Assembly: GCA_964619315.1 (NCBI GenBank)
Contig: CAZUEH010000002.1
Coordinates: forward strand, 60,060-124,059
Origin: Fimisoma sp964619315
GTDB lineage: Bacteria; Bacillota; Clostridia; Peptostreptococcales; Anaerovoracaceae
Length of the DNA: 64,000 bases
Direction of reading: 5' to 3'
The notes beneath the pieces were generated by a model that saw only the letters and a program-made list of their open reading frames with translations, searched no databases and was not told where the DNA came from. Made by a program: the position numbers and the translations under genes. Below are positions 51,706 through 59,480 of this stretch, piece after piece. Within the stretch, counting starts at the first letter, position 1; the number at the start of each line of letters is the position of its first letter.

Positions 51706-52692
51706 TTATATACGCATCAATAAGATAGCAAGAGCGCAGGTCAATAGCGCAAAACCCCAAAACATCATCACTACTTTTGTTTCTTTCATTCCGCAAAGTT
51801 CAAAATGATGATGAATAGGTGCCATTTTGAAAATTCTCTTCTTGGTTCTCTTGTAGTATGCTACTTGTATCACTACTGAAAGTGCTTCTATTACATATAT
51901 TAACCCTGCTATTGCAAGTAAGAATTCTAATTTCATTATAATTGCTCCTGCGGAAAGTACTCCGCCTAGAGCCATAGAGCCAGTGTCTCCCATGAAAATC
52001 TTGGCCGGATTTTTGTTAAACATCAAAAATCCTAAACATCCGCCTGCCACTGCACCAAACAATATTGATTGATCCATAAAGCCGAATGTCGTTCCTCCAA
52101 TTACCATGAAGAGTGCCACCAAGGCTGTTACTCCTGATGCAAGGCCATCTAGTCCATCTGTAAGGTTAACTGCATTGCTAAAGGCTACCATCACAAATAC
52201 AACAAAAGGTAGATAGAAATATCCCAAGTCTACAGTGATATCAAATACAGGAATCCAAATTTCGCTTCCTCCAATTGTGCCACCTGAGAAAAACATTGCG
52301 AATACGCCAAATGCTAGCGAGAAGCCTAATTGCATTATTATCTTTTGTTTAGGACTTAAGCCTAAATTGTTTTTCTTTACAGCTTTTTCATAATCATCTA
52401 TGAAGCCTATCGATCCAAATAATACCATGGCTAGAAGTACTGCAACAATCTGTATTGTAAGCCTCTGGGCCACTAACGCTACAAATACTGTACAAATAAT
52501 TGTTGCTGTTATTATAGCCAAGCCACCCATGCTTGGTGTCCCTGTTTTCTTTTTATGTGATTCAGGCCCTTCGTCTCTTACAAACTGCCTAAACTGTTTT
52601 TTCTCCAAAAATGGAATAAGATATTTTGTGAGCAACGCTCCCAAAATCCATGCTGCAAATAGTGTTATTACTGGGAATATAAATGATTCCAT
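51706..52692 (-). CDS. mraY: Phospho-MurNAc-pentapeptide transferase MraY
   Basis: A 328-residue ten-helix membrane enzyme that makes lipid I from UDP-MurNAc-pentapeptide and undecaprenyl phosphate. GFIDDYEKAVKKNNLGLSPKQK holds the catalytic DDxxK-type motif, NAVNLTDGLDGLASG the second, and MAPIHHHFELCG the C-terminal HHH motif. 16 bp after murF. Confidence 0.97.
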   Translation of the reverse strand: MESFIFPVITLFAAWILGALLTKYLIPFLEKKQFRQFVRDEGPESHKKKTGTPSMGGLAIITATIICTVFVALVAQRLTIQIVAVLLAMVLFGSIGFIDDYEKAVKKNNLGLSPKQKIIMQLGFSLAFGVFAMFFSGGTIGGSEIWIPVFDITVDLGYFYLPFVVFVMVAFSNAVNLTDGLDGLASGVTALVALFMVIGGTTFGFMDQSILFGAVAGGCLGFLMFNKNPAKIFMGDTGSMALGGVLSAGAIIMKLEFLLAIAGLIYVIEALSVVIQVAYYKRTKKRIFKMAPIHHHFELCGMKETKVVMMFWGFALLTCALAILLMRI

Positions 52693-52708
52693 TGCTGTCT
52701 CCTTACTT

Positions 52709-54085
52709 TTATCCTAAAATCTCATTGACTATTTTTTCCATCTCCATGCCCCTTGAGGCTTTGACAAGAATAACATCTCCCTTTTTTATGATTTCATCCT
52801 TAATCTTAATGAAGTCCTCTTTTTTATCAAAAAACATTACTCTGCTTTTATCCACGTACTCTTCAGCACCTTGCGCATAATATCGAGCATCATCACCAAT
52901 GGCAATGATAAGGTCAACTTCCTTCTGAGCTGCATGCACGCCTACAGATTGATGAGCAGCCTTAGTTCTATCAGCTAACCCAAGGATATCTCCAAGTATA
53001 GCTATTTTTCTTGTTCCGTTAGTAGCTATAAGGGTATCTATAGCTGATTTTACAGAGTCCTCACAGGCATTGTAGGTATCGTCAATAACCTTGATACCAT
53101 TTGCTTCACTTATATTTAGTCTTTTACCTGTAAGCACTGCATTTTTTAATCCAAGAGCAGCTTCCTCTGGGCTAATTCCTATAAGACCTCCTGCTGCTAT
53201 AGCAAGGCTAGCATTTATAGCATTATGCGCCCCAGCTGTCGGAAGTTCTATTTTATATTTATTGTTATCTTTATTTAAGGTATATTCTATACCTTTATCC
53301 CCAAAATCGCAAATTTCCTCTACTATGTAGTCCTTGGTGTCCTCGTTCCCAACTGTAACCAGCTTGTACTCGCCTGAAACTTTTGTCGGAGCAAGCATAG
53401 GACACGAAGCATTTACTATTAGCACAGAAGTCTTATCAAAATAAGTTGTGATTTCCATCTTTGCTTTGAGAATATTATCCAAGTTTTTCATCAATGCAAT
53501 GTTAACTTCTGCGATATTAGTTATTATTGCAATATCAGGCTTGACGATTTCTGCCAAAACCTTTATGTCTCCTGGTACGTCCATTCCCATTTCTAAAACT
53601 GCTATCTCGGTATCTTCATCAAACTCTAAAATCGACAAAGGTAATCCGTGAGCATTGTTATAATTTTTCTTGTTTCGGCCAGTCTTGTATTTAGTGGCCG
53701 CAACATAGTACATCAAATCTCTTGTGCTAGTCTTGCCTACGCTGCCAGTAACCCCGATTTTTTTCTTGAGTGGCAACAGTTCTAAATAATACTTCGCTAA
53801 CAGTTGAAGTGCTTTTGTAGTGTCCTCTACCAAAATAACATTTATGTCCTCAACTCCATCAACTCTCGCTTCATCGGATATTACAAGACTCTTGCAACCC
53901 TTTTTTATTACTTGATCGATAAAATCATGGCCATTATTATTTTCGCCAACAATTGTAAAAAACATCATGCCTTTTTCTATCTCTCTGGAGTCTATAGAAA
54001 AGCCTTTTACCTTTGCATCCTCTTGGCCTTTTATGAGCCTGCCGCCTACAGCACTGGCTATTTCTTCTATGGTAAATTCTCTCAT
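52709..54085 (-). CDS. murF: UDP-MurNAc-tripeptide:D-Ala-D-Ala ligase
   Basis: A 458-residue Mur ligase. N-terminal domain (1-95) with FSIDSREIEKGMMFFTIVGENNNGHDFI, ATP-binding GVTGSVGKTSTRDLMYYV (about 110), GLPLSILEF, and C-terminal VIDDTYNACEDSVKSAIDTL, typical of MurF. It completes the cytoplasmic pentapeptide. 65 bp after the PBP gene; that gap shows no strong signal. Confidence 0.95.
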   Translation of the reverse strand: MREFTIEEIASAVGGRLIKGQEDAKVKGFSIDSREIEKGMMFFTIVGENNNGHDFIDQVIKKGCKSLVISDEARVDGVEDINVILVEDTTKALQLLAKYYLELLPLKKKIGVTGSVGKTSTRDLMYYVAATKYKTGRNKKNYNNAHGLPLSILEFDEDTEIAVLEMGMDVPGDIKVLAEIVKPDIAIITNIAEVNIALMKNLDNILKAKMEITTYFDKTSVLIVNASCPMLAPTKVSGEYKLVTVGNEDTKDYIVEEICDFGDKGIEYTLNKDNNKYKIELPTAGAHNAINASLAIAAGGLIGISPEEAALGLKNAVLTGKRLNISEANGIKVIDDTYNACEDSVKSAIDTLIATNGTRKIAILGDILGLADRTKAAHQSVGVHAAQKEVDLIIAIGDDARYYAQGAEEYVDKSRVMFFDKKEDFIKIKDEIIKKGDVILVKASRGMEMEKIVNEILG

Positions 54086-54150
54086 TGTTACCCTCCACTA
54101 AAAGATAAACTTTGCAGTCATGAGTTTGATACAGTTAATTCGGTGAGAAA

Positions 54151-56133
54151 TTATTTCTCATATACATATACGCTGGTTCCCCGTTTTACTTTGGTTCCTG
54201 CAACTGGATATTGTGCCTTTACTATAAAATCTTCCCCTACTCCTGATGGCCTTACATATTCAAGACCACTACCAGCTATAATGCCTGCTGCTTCGCTGTA
54301 TTCTTTGTTCACTACGCTAGGAACTAGAGTATATTTGCCTTCTATAGCCGCCTTTTCCTCAGCTGAATATTGAGGTTCAATATTCATGTATCTTAATGTA
54401 TCTTCCAAAATATTCTTCGCTATAGGGGCTGCTGTCAATGATCCATAGTATGAACCTTTTGGGCTATCAACTATTACTAATATAGCCACCTTAGGGTCAT
54501 CCATCGGAGCCATTCCCAAAAATGAACTGTAATAGTAGTCGCCATACTTGCCATTTTCAACTTTGTTGGCAGTACCTGTTTTGCCGCCTATCCTATAACC
54601 GGTGATTTTAGCTCCGCCACCGCCGCCTTCAGCTACTACGTATTCCATAGCTTCACACATTTCAGCGGCAGTTTCTTTGGAAAGAACTTTTCTCACTACT
54701 TTTTTCTCAAACTTTTTTACTACCTTTCCATCGGAATCAGTTAGCGCCTTGACATACTTTGGTTGTAGTAATACACCGTCATTTCCTATAGCACAAACTG
54801 CTGTAAGAAGCTGTATTGGCGTAAGAGAAATGCCTTGTCCATATCCTATAGTTGCAAGTTCTACTGGGCCAATAGCATCTAAATTATACATGATTGAAGT
54901 GGTTTCTCCTGGATAATCCACCCCGGTAGTTTGATTTATTCCAAAAATCTCTAAGTATCTATAAAAAGGGTCTGCTCCCATTTTGCCTGCAATTTTAGCA
55001 AATGCAGGGTTACATGAATTCCCAAGTGCCTGTCTTATTGTTTGGGTTCCATGGTCACGGCTGCTCCAGCAATTAAGTGTAATTCCCGCAACAGTTACTT
55101 CACAGTTACACGTAAAAGTCTCGCTTAGGGATACACTTTTTTCCTCAATGGCCGAGGATGCTGTTATAAGTTTAAACGTAGAACCCGGCTCGTAAGTATC
55201 GCTGACAAGAGGGTTTCTCCACATCTTGCTAAGATACGCTGTCTGATCTTTTTCATCCATCTCCATGTAGGCTTTCTTTTCTTCTTCGTCTACTGGTATA
55301 GTAGCATTGTTAGGGTCAAAGCCCGGAGTTGTAGCACTTGCTAATATCTCTCCGGTTTCCGGATCCATTACAATACACATTATCCTTTCAGCATCGGTCT
55401 TTTCCATGCCTACATTCAAAGATTTTTCCACATAGTATTGTATTGCTTCGTCTATTGTTAGCACTACATTGAGGCCGTCTTGCGCTTCGTAATGTTTTTC
55501 AGAGCCATCTACAAGTTCGTTGCCGCTTACGTCTGTGTTCTTTACCGTTCTTCCAGAGACTCCACCTAAATACTGGTCATATTCAAGTTCAATTCCTGTT
55601 CTTCCTGTATTATCGATGGTAACGCTACCCAAAAGCTGTGATGCAAAATTGCCCAAAGGGTAATATCTTCTCGTATCTTCCGAAAGCTCAAGGCCTTCGA
55701 TTTCAAGATCTCTTATTTGGTCCGCTGCATCTTTATCAAGATATTGCGCAACCTTAACAAGGGGTTGCTCTTTTACCAATCTCTTGTTTATTTCAGCTGC
55801 TTCTACATCGACAACAGGTGCGAGTTCTTCGGAAATTCCTTGTATTGCTCCATCATCATTTTTTTTCGCAAGTTCTACTGGCCTTACCCACAAAGAGTAG
55901 CAAGTCATGCTTGTTGCTAGTTCTTTGCCATTTCTGTCGTAAATTACGCCTCTCTTCGCCTCTATTGGAATGTCACTAGTTTGTTGGGCGATAGCCATAG
56001 TTGTCAACTCATCAGCATCTACTATTTGAATCCACGCAATGCGAAAAAGCAGCAATATCATAAGGATTGCCAATGCTATATATCCTATTACTATTCTTTT
56101 TTTATTTCGTACTTTTACTGCTGTCTTTTTCAT
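54151..56133 (-). CDS. Class B penicillin-binding protein, PASTA type (SpoVD/PBP2-like)
   Basis: A 660-residue transpeptidase: basic cytoplasmic tail, one transmembrane helix (about 14-34), dimerisation domain (50-230), transpeptidase domain with PGSTFKL (SxxK), GNSCN (SxN) and GGKTGTA (KTG), and one C-terminal PASTA domain. It crosslinks septal or spore-cortex wall together with FtsW/SpoVE. The single PASTA and position between ftsL and murF match spoVD. Start: ATG 56133 (AGGAG 11 nt away); the GTG two codons earlier has better spacing. Confidence 0.92.
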   Translation of the reverse strand: MKKTAVKVRNKKRIVIGYIALAILMILLLFRIAWIQIVDADELTTMAIAQQTSDIPIEAKRGVIYDRNGKELATSMTCYSLWVRPVELAKKNDDGAIQGISEELAPVVDVEAAEINKRLVKEQPLVKVAQYLDKDAADQIRDLEIEGLELSEDTRRYYPLGNFASQLLGSVTIDNTGRTGIELEYDQYLGGVSGRTVKNTDVSGNELVDGSEKHYEAQDGLNVVLTIDEAIQYYVEKSLNVGMEKTDAERIMCIVMDPETGEILASATTPGFDPNNATIPVDEEEKKAYMEMDEKDQTAYLSKMWRNPLVSDTYEPGSTFKLITASSAIEEKSVSLSETFTCNCEVTVAGITLNCWSSRDHGTQTIRQALGNSCNPAFAKIAGKMGADPFYRYLEIFGINQTTGVDYPGETTSIMYNLDAIGPVELATIGYGQGISLTPIQLLTAVCAIGNDGVLLQPKYVKALTDSDGKVVKKFEKKVVRKVLSKETAAEMCEAMEYVVAEGGGGGAKITGYRIGGKTGTANKVENGKYGDYYYSSFLGMAPMDDPKVAILVIVDSPKGSYYGSLTAAPIAKNILEDTLRYMNIEPQYSAEEKAAIEGKYTLVPSVVNKEYSEAAGIIAGSGLEYVRPSGVGEDFIVKAQYPVAGTKVKRGTSVYVYEK

Positions 56134-56163
56134 TTGCACTAAAACTCCTGAATAATATACAGA

Positions 56164-56201
56164 AAGCCGGAACACTAATCTGCTATTAAGTTATCCGGCT
56201 T
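56164..56201 (-). repeat. Hairpin between ftsL and the PBP gene
   Basis: AAGCCGGA / TCCGGCTT arms (8 bp, 22-nt loop), 56 bp past ftsL and just before the PBP ribosome site. No T tract follows, so it is not a usual terminator; it may be a processing or stability element. Confidence 0.5.
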
Positions 56202-56256
56202 GATTTATGTATGAAATTATTTTCACAATATTATATCGCCTATGCCCCTAGTTTAG

Positions 56257-56727
56257 TTATTGATAGGCTTTTTCCTTTATAATATCCGATAAGCTTCCAT
56301 CAGACTCGCTTAATGAAGAAAGGCGAACGCATTCACTTCCTTGCGGATAGTACATCTGTAAGTCTTCTTTTGCCTGTGTTTCTAGCTGACTTATTCCTGT
56401 CTTGCTATCTGCCTTGATGTTTAACATATCAATTTCAGTTTGGATAACACTATTTTCACTTCTTAGTTGATTGATAGAATACTGAAGCTTGGCAGCTGTT
56501 GCGTTAACCACAACTATACCTATAAGTAATATTCCTATAGCTAACACTGCCATTATTAGAGCACGCAAAACTTCAGGTGTCAATCCTTCAGATCGCTTAG
56601 AAGGGTTTACTTCCTGATTTGTGTTTCTCTCTGGTCTCTGTCGTGTCCTTCTGACTCTTTCCGGTTGTACTTCGGGCACGAAAGCATAAGAATATTCAGA
56701 TGTATACGCTCTTTTTACTGTAGCCAT
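56257..56727 (-). CDS. ftsL: FtsL-like septum protein
   Basis: A 156-residue bitopic protein: long basic cytoplasmic part (1-50, Arg/Pro-rich), one transmembrane helix (51-72), then a coiled-coil segment (LQYSINQLRSENSVIQTEIDMLNIKA) and a short tail. This topology and its place between rsmH and the class B PBP gene identify FtsL in Firmicutes, although primary sequence is poorly conserved. It forms the FtsL-DivIC-FtsQ scaffold. Confidence rests mainly on context. Confidence 0.78.
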   Translation of the reverse strand: MATVKRAYTSEYSYAFVPEVQPERVRRTRQRPERNTNQEVNPSKRSEGLTPEVLRALIMAVLAIGILLIGIVVVNATAAKLQYSINQLRSENSVIQTEIDMLNIKADSKTGISQLETQAKEDLQMYYPQGSECVRLSSLSESDGSLSDIIKEKAYQ

Positions 56728-56760
56728 GATTGTCCCTCAATAACTAATTTTTACTTTCGC

Positions 56761-57696
56761 TTATATCTTTTCCGCAATCCTAAGTTTGGCACTTCTAGAT
56801 CTTGGATTTTCATCTATTTCATTTGGAGTAGGTATTGCTGGCTTGCCAGTGACCTTTTTGATGTTTGCCACTTTGCCGCACACGCAAATTGGAAATTCCT
56901 TTGGACAAGTACAAGGGTTCACCCTTTTGTTGAAAATGTCCTTAACTATTCTGTCTTCCAGCGAGTGGAAAGTTATTATACATAGTCTTCCATTAGGTGC
57001 AAGTATGTCGCAGAACTCCTCTACTGCTCTTTCCAGCTGCCCAAGTTCATCGTTTACTTCTATACGAATCGCTTGAAAAGTCCTCTTGGCAGGATGTGGT
57101 CCATTTCTTCTTACTGCCTTAGGAACTGCTGCCTTGATTATGTCCACAAGATCAAAAGTAGTCTCTACTGGTTTCTCTTTTCGCTCTTTGACAATAAACT
57201 CGGCAATTCTGGATGCCCAGCGTTCTTCTCCATATTTGTGGATTAGGTTTGTAAGTTCTTTTTGACTGTACTTGTTTACAACTTCATAAGCAGTAAAGCC
57301 GTCATCTTGACTCATCCTCATGTCTAGTGGCGCTTCATTCATGTAGGAAAATCCTCGTTCAGGATTGTCTAGTTGAAATGAGGAAACCCCTAAATCCAAC
57401 AATGCTCCGTCTACTTTATCTATCCCAAGTTCTTTTAGAACTTGCTTTACATCAGAATAATTACTTTGAACAAAATGCTTTTGACAAGTGCAACTCTCTA
57501 ACCTACTTTTCGCAGCTTCCAGCGCATCAGCATCTCTATCTATACCTATAAGCATTCCTTTGTCGCTTAGCTGTTGGCAAATAGCCAAACTATGACCTCC
57601 GCCCCCAAGAGTGCCGTCAATATATATTCCGTCTGGATTTATATTAAGGCCTTCTATACATTGGGTTAGCATTACGGGCTCATGTTTGAATTCCAT
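56761..57696 (-). CDS. rsmH: 16S rRNA (cytosine-1402 N4) methyltransferase RsmH
   Basis: A 311-residue SAM enzyme (formerly MraW). FKHEPVMLTQCIEGLNINPDGIYIDGTLGGGGHS is the start with the SAM loop; DLGVSSFQLDNPERGFSY and ITFHSLEDRIVKDIF are further hallmarks. It methylates C1402 in the decoding centre. 14 bp after mraZ, the conserved first pair of dcw clusters. Confidence 0.97.
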   Translation of the reverse strand: MEFKHEPVMLTQCIEGLNINPDGIYIDGTLGGGGHSLAICQQLSDKGMLIGIDRDADALEAAKSRLESCTCQKHFVQSNYSDVKQVLKELGIDKVDGALLDLGVSSFQLDNPERGFSYMNEAPLDMRMSQDDGFTAYEVVNKYSQKELTNLIHKYGEERWASRIAEFIVKERKEKPVETTFDLVDIIKAAVPKAVRRNGPHPAKRTFQAIRIEVNDELGQLERAVEEFCDILAPNGRLCIITFHSLEDRIVKDIFNKRVNPCTCPKEFPICVCGKVANIKKVTGKPAIPTPNEIDENPRSRSAKLRIAEKI

Positions 57697-57710
57697 AAAT
57701 ACCCTCCTGC

Positions 57711-58142
57711 TTAAAAGTTGTATTCAGCTAAGGCGTTTGCAAAATCTTCTGCTTCCATTTTGTTCCCATTGTCTGGAGCATCCCATACTTCTTTGCTCCA
57801 CACTTCTATCTTTGACATTGCTCCCATAGTTACAAGCTCTTTTTCTATGTTTGCATAACGCTTTAATTCCTGAGGAATTACAATTCTACCTTGCTTATCA
57901 AATTCACACTCTGCGGCGTTAGAACAAAAATGTCTTATGAATGCTCTAATCTTAGGATCAGATTCAGGAAGTTTTGAGATTTTTTCCATCTGCTTATCCC
58001 AATCAGCAGAAGTGTATATATACAAGCATTTATCTAAACCCTTTGTCAAAATGCAACGGGTTCCAAGTCCTACTCTAAGCTTAGAAGGAACAATCATTCT
58101 ATTCTTTTCATCTATGGAATTGTAAGTTGTTCCCATGAACAT
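57711..58142 (-). CDS. mraZ: Transcriptional regulator MraZ
   Basis: A 143-residue protein with two AbrB-like SpoVT domains: residues 1-60 (MFMGTTYNSIDEKNRMIVPSKLR) and 75-125 (ECEFDKQGRIVIPQEL). MraZ forms rings that bind repeated boxes before its own gene and adjusts dcw transcription. The ATG at 58142 was chosen because GAGGAGG precedes it and all family members begin there. It is first in the cluster, with promoter and three boxes at 58200-58230. Confidence 0.96.
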   Translation of the reverse strand: MFMGTTYNSIDEKNRMIVPSKLRVGLGTRCILTKGLDKCLYIYTSADWDKQMEKISKLPESDPKIRAFIRHFCSNAAECEFDKQGRIVIPQELKRYANIEKELVTMGAMSKIEVWSKEVWDAPDNGNKMEAEDFANALAEYNF

Positions 58143-58199
58143 AGAAGGTTCCTCCTCTCTAAAACAGTCCATTATCGCTAAGTATAAGTTTATTTACCA

Positions 58200-58226
58200 C
58201 CACTATACACCACTTTTAAACACTTT
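58200..58226 (-). promoter_or_regulatory. MraZ box array (three 10-bp-spaced repeats)
   Basis: On the minus strand AAAGTGT, AAAGTGG and ATAGTGG begin exactly 10 bp apart, spanning -35 to -10 of the mraZ promoter. This resembles the direct AAAGTG-type repeats described for MraZ in Mollicutes. Autoregulation is inferred. Confidence 0.65.
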
Positions 58227-58230
58227 TCAA
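58202..58230 (-). promoter_or_regulatory. Promoter of the dcw cluster
   Basis: TTGAAA (58230-58225), 17-bp spacer, TATAGT (58207-58202) on the minus strand; leader about 55 nt to mraZ. Confidence 0.78.
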
Positions 58231-58278
58231 TAGTTTTTAGGTATTTTTTAACATTTTTTCACCACCAACCCTGAAAAA

Positions 58279-58587
58279 TCACATAACTTTGTCTTTTGTC
58301 CATGGTAACTTGAATTTTCCACTAAAAAACCCCGCATAAAGCGGGGTTGCACTTCTATCTTCAATATTTGTTTTTTTGTTTTTTACGTTCTTTTCGCTTG
58401 CATTTTTTGTTACTGAGCAGTTCTCTTTTTCGTTTCTGCTTTTTGTTTGTCGGGCTTTAATAAATTCAACGATCAATAACACTATTACGATCACTAAAAT
58501 GGCAATCATAGCAAGGAATATTATCTCACTTACATATATTTCGCCATCATGGGCAATATTAAACTTTTCTTCAAGCAATTGTTTCAT
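58279..58587 (-). CDS. Small membrane protein ORF read across a terminator
   Basis: A 102-residue frame from ATG 58587 (AGG 7 nt upstream; the frame is open 20 codons further). One hydrophobic helix (about 23-45) is followed by a strongly basic/polar tail (KARQTKSRNEKENCS, then KNVKNKKTNIEDRSA). The frame then runs through a strong terminator: codons for TPLYAGFF are the hairpin and T run, and the stop TGA lies 46 bp beyond. Most transcripts should therefore end without a stop codon. Either a frameshift has removed a TAG at the end of the T run, or the layout is deliberate. No family recognised. Confidence 0.5.
   Translation of the reverse strand: MKQLLEEKFNIAHDGEIYVSEIIFLAMIAILVIVIVLLIVEFIKARQTKSRNEKENCSVTKNASEKNVKNKKTNIEDRSATPLYAGFFSGKFKLPWTKDKVM
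58324..58348 (-). terminator. Strong terminator inside the small membrane ORF
   Basis: AACCCCGC / GCGGGGTT with loop TTTAT, then TTTTTTAG on the minus strand. G-C-rich and perfect, so an efficient stop, yet it lies within an open frame. Confidence 0.88.
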
Positions 58588-58756
58588 TAGAATGCCTCGC
58601 AATCTTTGGAAGTAATAAATCATACCATTATTTTTTAAGAAATGCAAAGTGTAAATTTCTTCAATTTACACTTTATCTTCATCTCTTACACCTTTTAATA
58701 TAACTATATATATGTTACAATTTTTAGAATAAAGAAAATATTCGGAGGCAATAAAT

Positions 58757-59461
58757 ATGGGTACATTCGTAAAGTTCGAAAACGTTAAAAAAGTATATCA
58801 AATGGGCGAAGTTTCTATAGAAGCATTGACTGATGCAACTTTTGAGATAGAAAAAGGCGAAATCTGCGTTATCGTAGGACCCTCAGGCGCAGGCAAAACC
58901 ACTCTTTTGAATATTTTAGGTGGAATGGACACCCTAACCTCTGGAGATGTTTGGCTTGATGGAAGCGAAATTTCTAAGTTTAACCAACGCCAACTAACTG
59001 ACTACCGAAGACATTTCATCGGATTCGTCTTTCAATTCTACAACTTAGTTCAAAATCTAACAGCCGTAGAAAATGTTTCTTTAGCTACTCAAATATGTAA
59101 AAACCCCATGGACTCTGCAGAAGCTCTGGACAAAGTTGGTCTTTCCCACCGTATTGACAACTTTCCTTCTCAGCTTTCAGGCGGAGAGCAGCAAAGAGTT
59201 GCCATCGCAAGAGCATTGGCAAAAAATCCAAAACTGTTACTTTGTGATGAGCCAACAGGTGCACTTGACTATAACACAGGCAAGTCCATTTTGCAGTTGC
59301 TCCAAGACACTGCAAAAGAAACTGGTATGACTGTAATAATTATCACTCACAATCAGGCCATAACCCCTATGGCAGATAGAGTTATACATGTAAAAAACGG
59401 AACTGTAACATCAGAGGGAATAAATAAAAACCCTCTTCCTATAGCACAAATAGAATGGTAG
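58757..59461 (+). CDS. ABC transporter ATPase, MacB/LolD class
   Basis: A 234-residue ABC ATPase. Walker A GPSGAGKTT (about 41), Q-loop FQFYNLVQNLTAVENV, signature LSGGEQQRVAIARAL, Walker B LLLCDEPTGALD and H-loop IITHN. The LTAVENVSL/PTGALD pattern is that of the MacB/LolD/FtsE type VII ABC group, which works with FtsX-like permeases. CGGAGG precedes ATG; TGTTACAAT (58713-58721) is a candidate extended -10. The permease gene follows by 19 bp. Confidence 0.93.
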   Translation: MGTFVKFENVKKVYQMGEVSIEALTDATFEIEKGEICVIVGPSGAGKTTLLNILGGMDTLTSGDVWLDGSEISKFNQRQLTDYRRHFIGFVFQFYNLVQNLTAVENVSLATQICKNPMDSAEALDKVGLSHRIDNFPSQLSGGEQQRVAIARALAKNPKLLLCDEPTGALDYNTGKSILQLLQDTAKETGMTVIIITHNQAITPMADRVIHVKNGTVTSEGINKNPLPIAQIEW

Positions 59462-59480
59462 AAATGGCAGGTATATTATT

